A stretch of 64,000 nucleotides of DNA from Verrucosispora sioxanthis (GCF_010560025.1 NZ_SAIY01000005.1:124001-188000); one strand, 5' to 3'. Positions 1-9,087 are shown, numbered from the stretch's first letter. Program-made: numbers and translations. Notes: generated from the sequence alone by a model not told the origin.

Positions 1-38
1 TCCAGTGCAAAGCGGAAACCAATCGGAAGGACGGATCG

Positions 39-785
39 ATGAGCTGGATGCGGAAGAAGGGCTGGATACGCACGCTGACCACGGTCGAGGAGCCCACCGG
101 GCGCCTGGTGTGTTTTCCGCACTCAGGAGGCTCGGCGACCGCCTTCAGCGACTGGGCGAACGCGATGCCACCAGGGGTCGAACTCGTGGCCGTCCAGTAC
201 CCCGGACGCGGTGACCGGTTCGCCGAGCACCTCGTGGACGACGTGGCCGAGATGGCCGGGCACATCGTGGTGGAGTTGCTTGAGCTGCCCTGCCGCGACC
301 AGGTGCTGTTCGGGCACAGCCTGGGCGCCATGGTGGCGTACGAGACCGCGATGTTGCTGCGGGATATGAGGGTGGAACCGAGGAGGCTCTGCGCCTCGGC
401 CTGCCTCCCACCCGGCCAGATGAAGAATCGGGACGTTCACCTGAAGCCCGATGACGAGTTCTGGGCGGCCATCTGCGCTCTGGGCGGCATCGACCCCCGG
501 GTCGCCGAGATCGCGGAGCTACGGGAGTTGTTCATGCCGACGCTGCGCTCGGACCTGCGCGCGCACGCCAACTACCGGCCCGGCTCCGGAACCACGCCGC
601 TGTCGTGCCCGGTGAGTTGTTATCACGGCGTCGGCGACCCGCTGGTGGACGAGTCGAGGCTGACGGAGTGGGCGGACGTCACCACAGGCGAGTTCCGGCT
701 GACGGTGCGACCAGGCGGCCACTTCCATGTGTCCATCGATGTCGACGGGCTGGTCTCGGACATCATGGGCCGGGAGTGGGCGTGA
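39..785 (+). CDS. tioQ: Type II (external) thioesterase of the tio cluster
   Basis: Alpha/beta-hydrolase thioesterase of about 248 residues. The nucleophile elbow GHSLG lies near residues 91-95, the Asp loop VGDPLVD near 199 and the catalytic His in GGHFHVS near 227, so the triad looks complete. Enzymes of this family hydrolyse wrong or finished acyl groups from carrier proteins. In the quinomycin and thiocoraline pathways such an enzyme is thought to free beta-hydroxytryptophan from the Trp-loaded carrier. The ATG at 39 is preceded at good spacing by GGAAGGA. The gene is convergent with a second thioesterase, with a hairpin between them. The symbol follows from gene order (Q,P,O,N) and from the recognisable tioO and tioN, so the family call is firmer than the symbol. 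Confidence 0.85.
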   Translation: MSWMRKKGWIRTLTTVEEPTGRLVCFPHSGGSATAFSDWANAMPPGVELVAVQYPGRGDRFAEHLVDDVAEMAGHIVVELLELPCRDQVLFGHSLGAMVAYETAMLLRDMRVEPRRLCASACLPPGQMKNRDVHLKPDDEFWAAICALGGIDPRVAEIAELRELFMPTLRSDLRAHANYRPGSGTTPLSCPVSCYHGVGDPLVDESRLTEWADVTTGEFRLTVRPGGHFHVSIDVDGLVSDIMGREWA

Positions 786-819
786 GCAACTTCCCTGATG
801 GCCCTCGATCACCGGTGGG

Positions 820-853
820 CTGCCCTGCTCGACCAGTCGGCCGAGCAGGGCAG
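820..853. terminator. Bidirectional hairpin between two convergent thioesterase genes
   Basis: A 12-bp perfect stem (820-831 with 842-853) encloses a 10-nt loop, in the 103-bp gap between the two converging stop codons. There is no strong T tract, which is normal for actinomycete terminators. Confidence 0.6.
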
Positions 854-888
854 GCACCTGTGCCACGTGACGGGCGGTGGGCCGGCCG

Positions 889-1698
889 CTACCGGTGATC
901 ATGGAGTCGGTCGTCTGAGGCCAGGCCCTGGCAGATGGCCGCGGCCAGCTCCGCCGGTCGGCCGAGGAGCAGGTTGTGGCCCCCCGCCAGCGACACGACC
1001 CGAAACGGCCCGATGGTGAGGGTCGACCAGGCATCGATGTGGACCGGGTCGATGGTGTGGTCGTCGCGACCGTAGATGGCCACCGTCGGCGCGGCGACAG
1101 CCTCGACGGGCCCACCCCCGAACAGGTCCAACTCGTAGGTCTCGACGAGCTCGTAATCGGCGCGTACGGCGGGCTCGTAGATGTCGAGCAGTTCCTCGTT
1201 GGCAATGATCTCGGGCGGCAGGTACCCGTCGGTCACGACCTGCTTGAGGAACTCCTGTCGCGGCAGTTCCCAGGTGGGCGCACGCCGAACGCTGCCGGGC
1301 GCCGGATGCGAGGAGACGGCGAGTCCCCGCAGCTGGGCGGGGTCCATGCGGCGCGCCACCTCGTAGGCGATCGCCGAGCCGGAGCAGTGGCCGTACAGCA
1401 CCACCGGCCGCCCCTGGGCATGGCGGAGCAGTTCGCCGGCGAGTTCGTCGGCAAGCCGGGACATGATCGTCACCACCGGGTCGCCGAGCCGGGACTCCCG
1501 TCCCGGCAGGCGCACGCCGAACGTGTCGAACGCGTCGCCGAGTTCGACACAGAGACTGCGCACGGTGGCCACCCCGCCGCCGGCGTGCGGAATGGCGTAC
1601 AAGGCACACTCCTTGAGCCGGCTGCGCGAGACCTCTACGAACCACCGATTCTTCGTTCTCGTTCCCATGCACGTGAGGATTGCCGCGCCGACGCCCAT
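889..1698 (-). CDS. tioP: Type II thioesterase with GHCSG nucleophile elbow
   Basis: Second thioesterase of the GrsT/TEII family, about 269 residues, on the opposite strand to its neighbours. The N-terminal IPHAGGG and the C-terminal GRDDHTID and GGHNLLL place the oxyanion loop, Asp and His. The nucleophile elbow reads GHCSG instead of the usual GHSxG, so the canonical Ser position is Cys, with a Ser one residue later. The start is taken as ATG 1698; ATG 1668, ten codons inside, is also possible and neither has a perfect ribosome site. The gene diverges from tioO. The symbol is from gene order. It may be an editing hydrolase or the enzyme releasing beta-hydroxy-Trp; the sequence cannot separate these roles. 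Confidence 0.82.
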   Translation of the reverse strand: MGVGAAILTCMGTRTKNRWFVEVSRSRLKECALYAIPHAGGGVATVRSLCVELGDAFDTFGVRLPGRESRLGDPVVTIMSRLADELAGELLRHAQGRPVVLYGHCSGSAIAYEVARRMDPAQLRGLAVSSHPAPGSVRRAPTWELPRQEFLKQVVTDGYLPPEIIANEELLDIYEPAVRADYELVETYELDLFGGGPVEAVAAPTVAIYGRDDHTIDPVHIDAWSTLTIGPFRVVSLAGGHNLLLGRPAELAAAICQGLASDDRLHDHR

Positions 1699-1845
1699 GA
1701 GCGCCAACCCTGACTGACCTCTGAAAGATCCGCAGACAACGGCGGACCACCGCGGTGAGACTGGCACCGGCCGGGCACGGTCGGGGACCGGGCGGCACCG
1801 GCCGGCAGTTGCAGAGGCAGGGCACCGGGAGAGGACCGGAAGCGA
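1699..1845. promoter_or_regulatory. Divergent promoter region tioP / tioO
   Basis: A 147-bp gap between divergent starts, so it must hold promoters for both directions. I see no clear -10/-35 pair. A purine-rich GAGAGG lies shortly before the GTG of tioO. Confidence 0.4.
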
Positions 1846-2157
1846 GTGGTGAACGACATCGGATCGGCCGAGGTGGCGAACCCGGATCGCGACGGCAACG
1901 ACGGCTCGGCGCGAGGGTTGCTGCGCGCCCACGTACGGGCCGGGTGGGCAGCCGCACTCCAACACGAACGGTTCGACAACGACGACGACTTCTTCGCCAT
2001 CGGCGGGCACTCCCTGCTGATCGCCGAGATCATGGCCGGGCTCGGTGCGCTGGCCGGGACCCGCTTGTCGCTCAAGCTCTTCTTCGACCATCCGACAGTC
2101 AACGAGCTGACCGACGCGCTGGCGGCCCACGAGGCGTTCGGGTCGCTGGCCCGATGA
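1846..2157 (+). CDS. tioO: Stand-alone peptidyl carrier protein, probable 3-hydroxyquinaldate carrier
   Basis: Protein of 103 residues that is only a carrier domain. The 4'-phosphopantetheine site is FFAIGGHSLL near residues 49-58, with Ser as the attachment residue, and the rest is a helical bundle of normal length. No adenylation or condensation domain is attached. In thiocoraline biosynthesis the free T domain TioO receives 3-hydroxyquinaldic acid from TioJ and presents it to the first NRPS module. The GTG start at 1846 is preceded by a purine-rich ribosome site. The stop overlaps the start of tioN as ATGA, so the two are translationally coupled. It could also serve the S-methyl-Cys adenylated by TioN, but the literature assignment is to the starter unit. 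Confidence 0.85.
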   Translation: MVNDIGSAEVANPDRDGNDGSARGLLRAHVRAGWAAALQHERFDNDDDFFAIGGHSLLIAEIMAGLGALAGTRLSLKLFFDHPTVNELTDALAAHEAFGSLAR

Positions 2158-4490
2158 GCGCCCCGCCAGCCCTGTCTCCGGGCGTGCCCTGGAGCGTATG
2201 GAACCAGACCGCACGACACTTCCGCGCCGACGTCACGATCCCCGATCTGCTCGCTGAGGCCGCCGAACGGCACCCGGACCGCCCGGCGATCGTGACCTCC
2301 GACAAGCAGGTCCTGACCCACCGGGAGCTGCACCGGCGCGCCAACCGCCTGGCGCGGCTGCTGCGCGATCTCGGCGTGGGACGGGGCGACACCGTGGCGC
2401 TCTTCGGCGAGCGTGACGCACCGGCCCTCGTCGGGCTGCTGGCCGTGCTCAAGTGCGGTGCCGCCTACGTACCGATCGATCCGTCGTGGCCCGCCCGCCG
2501 GGTGGTCGGGCTGCTCGACCAGCTCGACGTGGCCGCGGTGCTGACCGACCGCACCCACCTGCGCTCCATGCAGGAGCTTCGGTGGCAGGTGCGCTCGCTG
2601 CGCCACGTGCTCTGCCCCGACATCGCCGAGGAGTTCTCGTGGTCGGCCACCTTCCGGCCCGACCTCGTGGTGAACTTCTTCGACTTCGTGTCGAGCGCCC
2701 CCGACCAGCTTGAGGCCGCCGGCTTCAACATGCGCCGTTCGGAGCGTCCCTTCGACGAGAACGATGTGCAGCAGTACCGCGACCATGTGGCTGCCTTCGC
2801 CTTCGCCGCGACGGCCGCGGCACGACCCTCGATCCTCGAGATCGGGTCCGGGTCCGGTCTGATCGTCGAAGCCCTGGCCCCGCGCGCGTCGCGCTACGTC
2901 GCCGTCGACCCCTCACCGGTGTCCGTGAAGCGCAGCCAGGAGGGCGGGTTCCGCGCCGGCGGCGAGGTCGACGGCGTAGTGTGCTTCGCCCACGAGGTAG
3001 CCGAGCGGGTCCAGGGTCCGTTCGACGTCATCCTGCTGGCCAGCACCGTGCAGTTCCTGCCGGACCTCGACTACCTGCTCAGCGTCCTCGGGTCGCTGCT
3101 CGGGCTGCTCGCCGACGACGGCGTCATCGTGCTCGCCGACCTGATCGACCCGGATCTCAGTGACTATCCCGGCATCCGGGTCGCACCGCACTTCATCGAA
3201 CATCTCCCCGAGTTCCTGCCCGGGGTGAGCGGCGCCAGCGTCCACCGCCGCCAGGTCGAGACGTTCGCCGGCGAGCTGGCCCAGCGGTACGACGCCGTGA
3301 TCCGCGTGGCGCCATCCGGCGATCGCCCGGCGTCGGGACGCGAGCCGCTGTGGACCGGCCATCACATCGAGCTGCGCCCGAGCGAGCCGCTCGCCACCGG
3401 CCCGACGGCCGACGACATCTGCTACACCATCTTCACTTCCGGCTCGACAGGCGCACCCAAGGGAGTCGTCGTCACCCACCGGTCGGCAGTGAACCTCATC
3501 GACTGGGTGAACCGCAGCTACCGGGTCGGGCCGACCGACCAGATCCTCTTTGTCACCTCGTTCTGCTTCGATCTCTCGGTCTACGACATCTTCGGGGTGC
3601 TGGCCGCCGGTGGGTCCGTACGGCTGGCGTCAGCGGCGGAACTGGACGAGCCGGACACCCTGGTGGACCTCCTCGAACAGGAGGAGATCACCATCTGGGA
3701 CTCGGCACCCGCCGCCCTGGCCATGGTCATGCCCTTCGTCCAGGTCCGCGAGCCGGCCGGGCGTGGCACGCTCCGCCTGGTCCTCCTCAGCGGCGACTGG
3801 ATTCCGGTGCCGCTGCCCGACCAGATCCGGGCCGCTTTCCCGAACGCCGAGGTGGTGGCCCTGGGCGGCGCGACGGAGTGCACCGTCTGGTCGAACCACT
3901 ACCGGGTAGGCGACGTCGACCCCGGGTGGCCGAGCATTCCATACGGGAAGCCGATGCAGAACGCCCGCTACTACGTACTCGACCACGGCCTGCGGCCCTG
4001 CCCCTACGGCGCGGAGGGCGATCTGTACATCGCCGGTGAATGCGTCGCCCTGGGTTATGCCCGGTCCCCCGGCCTGACCGCCGCCAAATTCCTCCCCGAC
4101 CCGTGGGCCCACCGCACCGGCGAGCGCATGTACCACACCGGTGACCGCGCCCGTTGGCTGCCAAGCGGCGACCTGGAGTTCCTGGGGCGCCTCGACGACC
4201 AGGTGAAGGTACGCGGCTACCGAATCGAGCTGGGCGAGGTGCAGAGCGCCCTCCTACAGTGTCCGGGCGTCCGGGCCGCCTCGGTGGTGGCTCCCTCGGG
4301 GCCGGGCGGACGGACGCTGGCCGCCTTCTACGTTCCGACGGCCGAGCCGCTTCCCAAGGCCGAGGTCGTCGGTGCCCTCCAGAGGATCCTGCCGTCGTAC
4401 ATGGTCCCCACGCGCATCGTCGCCCTCGACGAACTGCCCCTGACCAACACGGGGAAGGTCGACCGGGCGGCGCTGCTCAGCCGGCTCTGA
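2154..4490 (+). CDS. tioN: Methyltransferase-interrupted adenylation enzyme (Cys activation and S-methylation)
   Basis: Protein of 778 residues in which a class I methyltransferase sits inside an NRPS adenylation domain. A1 is near residue 54 and A2 (LKCGAAYVPID) near 99. Then come about 220 residues with SAM motif ILEIGSGSGL near 226. A3 (YTIFTSGSTGAPKG) follows near 423, A4 FDLS near 471, A5 near 572, A8 near 678 and A10 TNTGKVDRA near 764. The insert thus lies between A2 and A3, the site associated with side-chain methylation. Pocket segments FDLSVYD, WDSAP, LLSGDWIP and LGGATECTVW resemble known Cys domains (DLYNLSLIW-like). Thiocoraline TioN adenylates and S-methylates Cys. No carrier, condensation or thioesterase domain is present, so it must act in trans. 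Confidence 0.9.
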   Translation: MSAPPALSPGVPWSVWNQTARHFRADVTIPDLLAEAAERHPDRPAIVTSDKQVLTHRELHRRANRLARLLRDLGVGRGDTVALFGERDAPALVGLLAVLKCGAAYVPIDPSWPARRVVGLLDQLDVAAVLTDRTHLRSMQELRWQVRSLRHVLCPDIAEEFSWSATFRPDLVVNFFDFVSSAPDQLEAAGFNMRRSERPFDENDVQQYRDHVAAFAFAATAAARPSILEIGSGSGLIVEALAPRASRYVAVDPSPVSVKRSQEGGFRAGGEVDGVVCFAHEVAERVQGPFDVILLASTVQFLPDLDYLLSVLGSLLGLLADDGVIVLADLIDPDLSDYPGIRVAPHFIEHLPEFLPGVSGASVHRRQVETFAGELAQRYDAVIRVAPSGDRPASGREPLWTGHHIELRPSEPLATGPTADDICYTIFTSGSTGAPKGVVVTHRSAVNLIDWVNRSYRVGPTDQILFVTSFCFDLSVYDIFGVLAAGGSVRLASAAELDEPDTLVDLLEQEEITIWDSAPAALAMVMPFVQVREPAGRGTLRLVLLSGDWIPVPLPDQIRAAFPNAEVVALGGATECTVWSNHYRVGDVDPGWPSIPYGKPMQNARYYVLDHGLRPCPYGAEGDLYIAGECVALGYARSPGLTAAKFLPDPWAHRTGERMYHTGDRARWLPSGDLEFLGRLDDQVKVRGYRIELGEVQSALLQCPGVRAASVVAPSGPGGRTLAAFYVPTAEPLPKAEVVGALQRILPSYMVPTRIVALDELPLTNTGKVDRAALLSRL

Positions 4491-4573
4491 ACCCGCCTGT
4501 GGCTGAACCCGACCGGTCCCGAACCGAACCCCTCACCGAACCCCCGTCCCGTATCCGATGGAAAGGCATGGCG

Positions 4574-5926
4574 ATGACGACAAGATCTACCGAACCGTCC
4601 CTATCCCCCCTGGTTCCGGGGCTCTCCCGACGCGGCCTGCTGATCGCCGCGGCCAGCACCGCAGCCGGCACCGCGGGCCTGTTGATCCTGCCCACCAAGG
4701 CCGAGGCCGCCACGGCGTCGCCCCGGCACGGTTCCCGCCCGGACGTCGTGGGCCCCTGGTTCGACGAGATGCTGGCGACCTTCGCGGCGGCACCGACGGC
4801 CGGGCTGCCCGAGCGGATGTGGGCGATGAGCTGGATTGCCGCGTGGGCGGCGCTCAGCGCACGGCGGGCGGCACCGGTGCGCGCACCAGGGCAGCGGGCG
4901 GTGTTCGAGGATGCCGCCACGGCAACGGCGGTGCACGGTGTGCTGAAGGCACTGGTCCCCGGCCAGGCGGACAAGCTCGACGGGGTGCTGGCCGACTCGC
5001 TGGCCGGCCTGGCCGCGAGCGAGGCCAAGAAGGCGGGCATCGCCGCCGGTCGGGAGGCCGCGGCGGCGATGGTCGCGGTGCGTACCGGTGACGGCCTCGA
5101 CCTGGCGTCGGTGAACGTGCCCTTCACGCTGCCGCCCGAGGCACCGGGGGTCTACCGGCTCACGCCCGGGGCGACCCAGACGGTGGCGGCCGGTTACGGG
5201 CTGGCCCGCCCGTTCCTGCTCGGCCGGGCCGATCGGTTCCGCCCGCCACCACCGCCGGCCCTGGGCACCGCCCCTTACCGGCGGGCCCTGGACGAGGTAC
5301 GCCGTCTCGGCGGGGAGGTCTCCGAGCGCACCGAGGCGCAGAGCGACCTGGCGTGGCTGGACCCCCTGTCGCAGTACGTGCCGGTGCTTCGCTTGCTGGT
5401 CGGCGATTCGGCCCGGTCCCGCAGGAGCAAGGTTCGGCTACTGGCGGCGCTCGGCGCGGTCATCGTCGATTCCAGCATCGCCACCTTCGACGCCAAGTAC
5501 GCCCTCCTGCACTGGCGGCCGGTCACGGCCATCCGCGACGCCGACACCGACGGCGATCCCCGCACCGCCCCCGACCCCACCTGGAACTCGTTCCTGCCGA
5601 CGCCGCCGCATCCCGAGTACCCCAGCGGCCACGCGGTCACCGCTGGGGCCGCCGAACAGGTGCTTTCGCAGCTGGTCGGACCCTGCACCCCGATGGCGTT
5701 CTCGATCACCTTCGCCCGCGGTGACGGCCGGGTGGTGACCCGCAACTACCGGCGTGGCACGCCGTGGTCGACGCTGACGAAGGAGAACATCGACGCCCGG
5801 GTCCTGGCGGGTGTCCACTTCCGCTACTCCGACGAGGTCGGCGCCGCGCTCGGCCGCCAGGTCGCCCGCTACGACCTGTACCTGTTGGCGCGCGGTGGCG
5901 TCGGACCGGTGCGGGTGACCTGGTGA
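4574..5926 (+). CDS. Tat-exported vanadium haloperoxidase / PAP2-like protein
   Basis: About 450 residues. The N-terminus has a twin-arginine signal (SRRGLLIAAAS, then an Ala-rich stretch ending near ATA). The C-terminal half carries the acid-phosphatase/vanadium-haloperoxidase core: KYALLHWRP near residue 307, HPEYPSGH near 346-353, and RVLAGVHFRYSDE near 413. These supply the usual Lys/Arg, Ser-Gly-His and Arg/His oxyanion ligands. The ATG at 4574 is chosen because GGAAAGG lies 7 nt upstream; ATG 4568 overlaps that site. The stop overlaps the next GTG (GTGA). Thiocoraline has no halogen, so the role may be oxidation, dephosphorylation or protection outside the cell. By order this is the tioM position, but I do not assign a symbol. 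Confidence 0.8.
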   Translation: MTTRSTEPSLSPLVPGLSRRGLLIAAASTAAGTAGLLILPTKAEAATASPRHGSRPDVVGPWFDEMLATFAAAPTAGLPERMWAMSWIAAWAALSARRAAPVRAPGQRAVFEDAATATAVHGVLKALVPGQADKLDGVLADSLAGLAASEAKKAGIAAGREAAAAMVAVRTGDGLDLASVNVPFTLPPEAPGVYRLTPGATQTVAAGYGLARPFLLGRADRFRPPPPPALGTAPYRRALDEVRRLGGEVSERTEAQSDLAWLDPLSQYVPVLRLLVGDSARSRRSKVRLLAALGAVIVDSSIATFDAKYALLHWRPVTAIRDADTDGDPRTAPDPTWNSFLPTPPHPEYPSGHAVTAGAAEQVLSQLVGPCTPMAFSITFARGDGRVVTRNYRRGTPWSTLTKENIDARVLAGVHFRYSDEVGAALGRQVARYDLYLLARGGVGPVRVTW

Positions 5927-7203
5927 CGGGAGTCCGCACCCTGACGGTCGTCGCGATACTGGCACTGACGGCGACCGGCTGCTCGCATCAGGTGGAACCG
6001 GTCGCCGCGCCCGGCGACGTGCTGGGCGTCGCGACGCTTGCCAACACACAGACCACCCACGGCCTCATCGCGAACCCCCATCGCAGAGGCACCGGCAGCA
6101 CGTCGTCCGGGCCGGGTGGCGCACCCGCCGAGGCGCTCAGCCGGTTCCACGACCTCGGGTCGCTCGCCGGACCCGGTACGCCGAGTGAGGCCACCGACCT
6201 CAACGACCGCGGCGACGTGGTCGGCGTGACGTCGCTCCCGGGCACCCAGACGGCCCACGCCTTCATCGCGAACCCGCGGCACAAGGGCGGCCACCTGATC
6301 GAAATCACGCCGTCGCAGGCGGGTAGCTCACGAGCGCAGGCGATCAACCGCTTCGGCGTCGTCGCTGGCACGCTCGGGCTGGGCATCGGGCCGCCGACGC
6401 CCGCGCCGGACGGCAGCCAGCCACTGCTTCAGCCTTTCGTCTGGGAAGCGCGCACCGGGCTCGACGTCCTGCCGCTGCCGCCCGGCGCGGGCGGTGCCCA
6501 GGCCGTCGACATCAACGACAAGGGCACGGTCCTCGTGGTCGGCACCAACGCCACGGGGGTCGGTCTTCCCGTGGGCTCGTACCTGTGGAACCCGGCCAGC
6601 CGCACGTACACCACGCTGCCGCCACCCACCACGTCGGTCACCGGACCGGTGGCCCTCGCGCACACGCTCGACGAGCGCGGCGGAGTGGCCGGTGGGCTGG
6701 TCACCCAGGTCGGCGAGCAGTCCTGGCACCACACGGCGGTGGTATGGCAGCCCGGCACCCTCGCCGTGCAGCAACTTCCCACCGGCGGCTCCGCCGACAC
6801 GTATGCCACCGACCGCAACGAGAACGGGTTGATCGTCGGTTGGCGGATCAACGCACCCGGCCAGTCCACCACGGCCATCTACTGGCCCAGCGCGAACGCC
6901 CAACCGGTGGAGCTTCCCGGTCGGGTGGCGTACCGGGTCAACGACGCCGGCCAGATCGTCGGCATCCGCAACTTCACCGGCTCGTCGGCGTACCCGTTCA
7001 GCGCGGTTATGTGGGAGCCGCGCCGGGGACGCACGACCCGCCTCGGCGACAACGACCTGGGCTCGTACGTCATCGCGGTCAACGCCTCGGGCCGGTCCGC
7101 CGGCTTCGCGGTCGCGACGCGCAACGGAAACAACCACAACACCGCCGGTTGGTGGGACCCGCCCCGGCGTGGCGACTGCCCCAGGCACTGTAGCCCCAGG
7201 TAG
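5923..7203 (+). CDS. HAF-repeat extracellular lipoprotein
   Basis: 426 residues from a GTG that overlaps the previous stop. The start gives a short hydrophobic signal followed by TATGCS, a plausible actinomycete lipobox, so the mature protein is probably anchored outside by Cys 20. The body has HAF-type repeats: units such as LGVATLANTQTTHGLIAN, DLGSLAGPGT, DLNDRGDVVGV and VNDAGQIVGI recur, as in secreted beta-propeller-like proteins. No catalytic motif is seen. Coupling to the haloperoxidase-like gene suggests they act together at the cell surface. It sits where tioL would be by order. A strong terminator follows. Confidence 0.75.
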   Translation: MTGVRTLTVVAILALTATGCSHQVEPVAAPGDVLGVATLANTQTTHGLIANPHRRGTGSTSSGPGGAPAEALSRFHDLGSLAGPGTPSEATDLNDRGDVVGVTSLPGTQTAHAFIANPRHKGGHLIEITPSQAGSSRAQAINRFGVVAGTLGLGIGPPTPAPDGSQPLLQPFVWEARTGLDVLPLPPGAGGAQAVDINDKGTVLVVGTNATGVGLPVGSYLWNPASRTYTTLPPPTTSVTGPVALAHTLDERGGVAGGLVTQVGEQSWHHTAVVWQPGTLAVQQLPTGGSADTYATDRNENGLIVGWRINAPGQSTTAIYWPSANAQPVELPGRVAYRVNDAGQIVGIRNFTGSSAYPFSAVMWEPRRGRTTRLGDNDLGSYVIAVNASGRSAGFAVATRNGNNHNTAGWWDPPRRGDCPRHCSPR

Positions 7204-7212
7204 CCGATGGAT

Positions 7213-7251
7213 CCCCTTCGGGCGGTGCCGGTCCGGCACCGCCCGAAGGGG
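7213..7251. terminator. Strong bidirectional terminator
   Basis: Perfect 18-bp GC-rich stem (7213-7230 with 7234-7251), 3-nt loop, then TCTTTCCT on the plus side. It stands between the convergent HAF-repeat gene and tioK. Confidence 0.9.
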
Positions 7252-7296
7252 GTCTTTCCTGTGTGGCCGGAACGCTGGTTCGGTTCCTCGTCGGCG

Positions 7297-9087
7297 TCAG
7301 GGGCGCCCGGTGGGGATGGATTCGTTCGACGCCTGCACGACCAAGGCGAGCTCGGACAGGGTGGCCGCCTCGAACACCGCCCGGATCGGCACGGTGATTC
7401 CCCACTCGTCGCGGAGCCGTCCGGCGAGCCGGGTCGCCAGCACCGAGTGGCCGCCCAGTTTGAAGAAGTTGTCGCCCGGCCTGACGTCCGGCACCGCCAG
7501 AAGCTCCCTGACCAGCAGACATAGCCGGCTCTCCACCGAGGTCGGATCATCGCCGGGAGGACCGGCCGGGGCTGCTGCGTCGGGGTGCGCCGCCGACTCG
7601 GCGAGGTCCCGCAACGCCGCCCGGTCGATTTTGCCGTTGGCGGTGACCGGGAGCCGCTGTAGCACCTGCACCGATGACGGCACCATGTGTTCCGGCAGGG
7701 TCTCCGCCGAGTGTGCGCTCAGTTCGGCAGCCGAAACCCCGGCGCCGGCCACGGTGCTGACGAAGGCGGCCAGGCGGGCGCCCGCGAGGTCGCCGACCAC
7801 GACCACGGCGGCGACATCCACCGCAGGGTGGGCCGCCAGCCGCGCCTCGACCTCGCCGAGCTCGACGCGGAAGCCACGGATCTTCACCTGGTCGTCGCCG
7901 CGGCTGGCGAAGACCAACTGCCCGTCCGCGCGGCGGTGGCCCCGGTCGCCGGAGCGGTACATCCGGCCGCCGGGTGGGCCGAAGGGGTCGAGCACGAACC
8001 GGCTCGCCGTCAGGCCCGGCCGGTTCAGGTAGCCGCGGGCTAGGCCGTTGCCGGCCAGGTACAGCTCGCCGTCGCGGCCGTTCGGAACCGGGCGCAGGCG
8101 CTCGTCGAGGACGTACACCCTGTTGCCCGACCACGGCGTACCGATGGTGATCTCGTCGGAGGTGGCGATGGGCCCGGCGATGGTCGACCCGACCGTGGTC
8201 TCGGTCGGCCCGTAGCCGTTGTACATCCGCCGTCCCGGCGCCCACTTGGCCACCAGCGCGCGGGTGCACGCATCGCCGGTCGACATCAGCGTGCCGCCGA
8301 CGAGCACATCGTCGGGCTCGGTGACGCTCAGCGCGACCGGGGGCAGCACGGCGTGGGTGACCGCGTACCGGCGCAGGGTGTCGCGCAGCGGTTGGCCCGG
8401 GAGCAGTTCGTCGGCCGGGGCCATGATCAGTGTGGCACCGGACAGCAACGCCGCCGACCAGTCCCAGAACGCCGCGTCGAAGCTGACCGACGCCCACTGG
8501 AGCACGCGGTCGCCCGGCCGGGGCGCGATGGAAGCGGTCTGGGCGGCCACGATGTCGGCGACGCCGGTGTGGGTCACGGCGACGCCCTTGGGCGTACCCG
8601 TCGAGCCCGAGGTGTAGATGACGTACATCAGGTTGTCCGGGCGCAGCGGAGCGTTGCGACTCTCGTCGGTCAGCTGGTGATCTGGCCGCGACTCGATCTC
8701 CCGCGCCGTGTCGGGGTCGTCCACGACAAGTTCAGCGACCGGCACCCCGAGTTCCAGCGACACCTGCGCCATCCGGACCAGCAGCGTGGGCCGGGCGTCC
8801 TGCACCATGTACGCCAGTCGCTTGGCGGGGTACTGCGGGTCCAGCGGCAGGTAGGCGCCGCCGGCCTTGAGCACCGCCAGCAGCACTACCATCAGCTCGT
8901 CGCACTTCGGCATGGCCACCGCCACGGTGGTGTCGGGGCCGACGCCGCGCTCGACCAGCACCCGCGCCAACCGGTTTGCGCGGGCGTCGAGTTCGGCATA
9001 GCTGACGAGGCGGTCGCCGAAGATCACCGCCACGTGGTCGCCCGAGCGCGCAACAACGGACTCAAACAATTCCGCAACGGTGGGCAC
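7297..9087 (-). CDS. tioK: Adenylation-carrier didomain protein, probable L-Trp loading
   Basis: 596-residue NRPS didomain. A1 is SYAELDARANRLA, A2 LKAGGAYLPLDP, A3 YTSGSTGTPKG near residue 156, A5 YNGYGPTETTV, A8 GDDQVKIRGFRVELGEV and A10 TANGKIDRA. A carrier domain with FFKLGGHSVLA follows near 540. No condensation domain is present. This architecture matches TioK and Ecm13/Qui18, which load tryptophan for beta-hydroxylation by a partner P450; such proteins need an MbtH-like helper, not found in this window. The GTG at 9087 is chosen because GGAG precedes it by 7 nt and it lies just before the normal domain start. Divergent from tioJ. Confidence 0.88.
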   Translation of the reverse strand: MPTVAELFESVVARSGDHVAVIFGDRLVSYAELDARANRLARVLVERGVGPDTTVAVAMPKCDELMVVLLAVLKAGGAYLPLDPQYPAKRLAYMVQDARPTLLVRMAQVSLELGVPVAELVVDDPDTAREIESRPDHQLTDESRNAPLRPDNLMYVIYTSGSTGTPKGVAVTHTGVADIVAAQTASIAPRPGDRVLQWASVSFDAAFWDWSAALLSGATLIMAPADELLPGQPLRDTLRRYAVTHAVLPPVALSVTEPDDVLVGGTLMSTGDACTRALVAKWAPGRRMYNGYGPTETTVGSTIAGPIATSDEITIGTPWSGNRVYVLDERLRPVPNGRDGELYLAGNGLARGYLNRPGLTASRFVLDPFGPPGGRMYRSGDRGHRRADGQLVFASRGDDQVKIRGFRVELGEVEARLAAHPAVDVAAVVVVGDLAGARLAAFVSTVAGAGVSAAELSAHSAETLPEHMVPSSVQVLQRLPVTANGKIDRAALRDLAESAAHPDAAAPAGPPGDDPTSVESRLCLLVRELLAVPDVRPGDNFFKLGGHSVLATRLAGRLRDEWGITVPIRAVFEAATLSELALVVQASNESIPTGRP

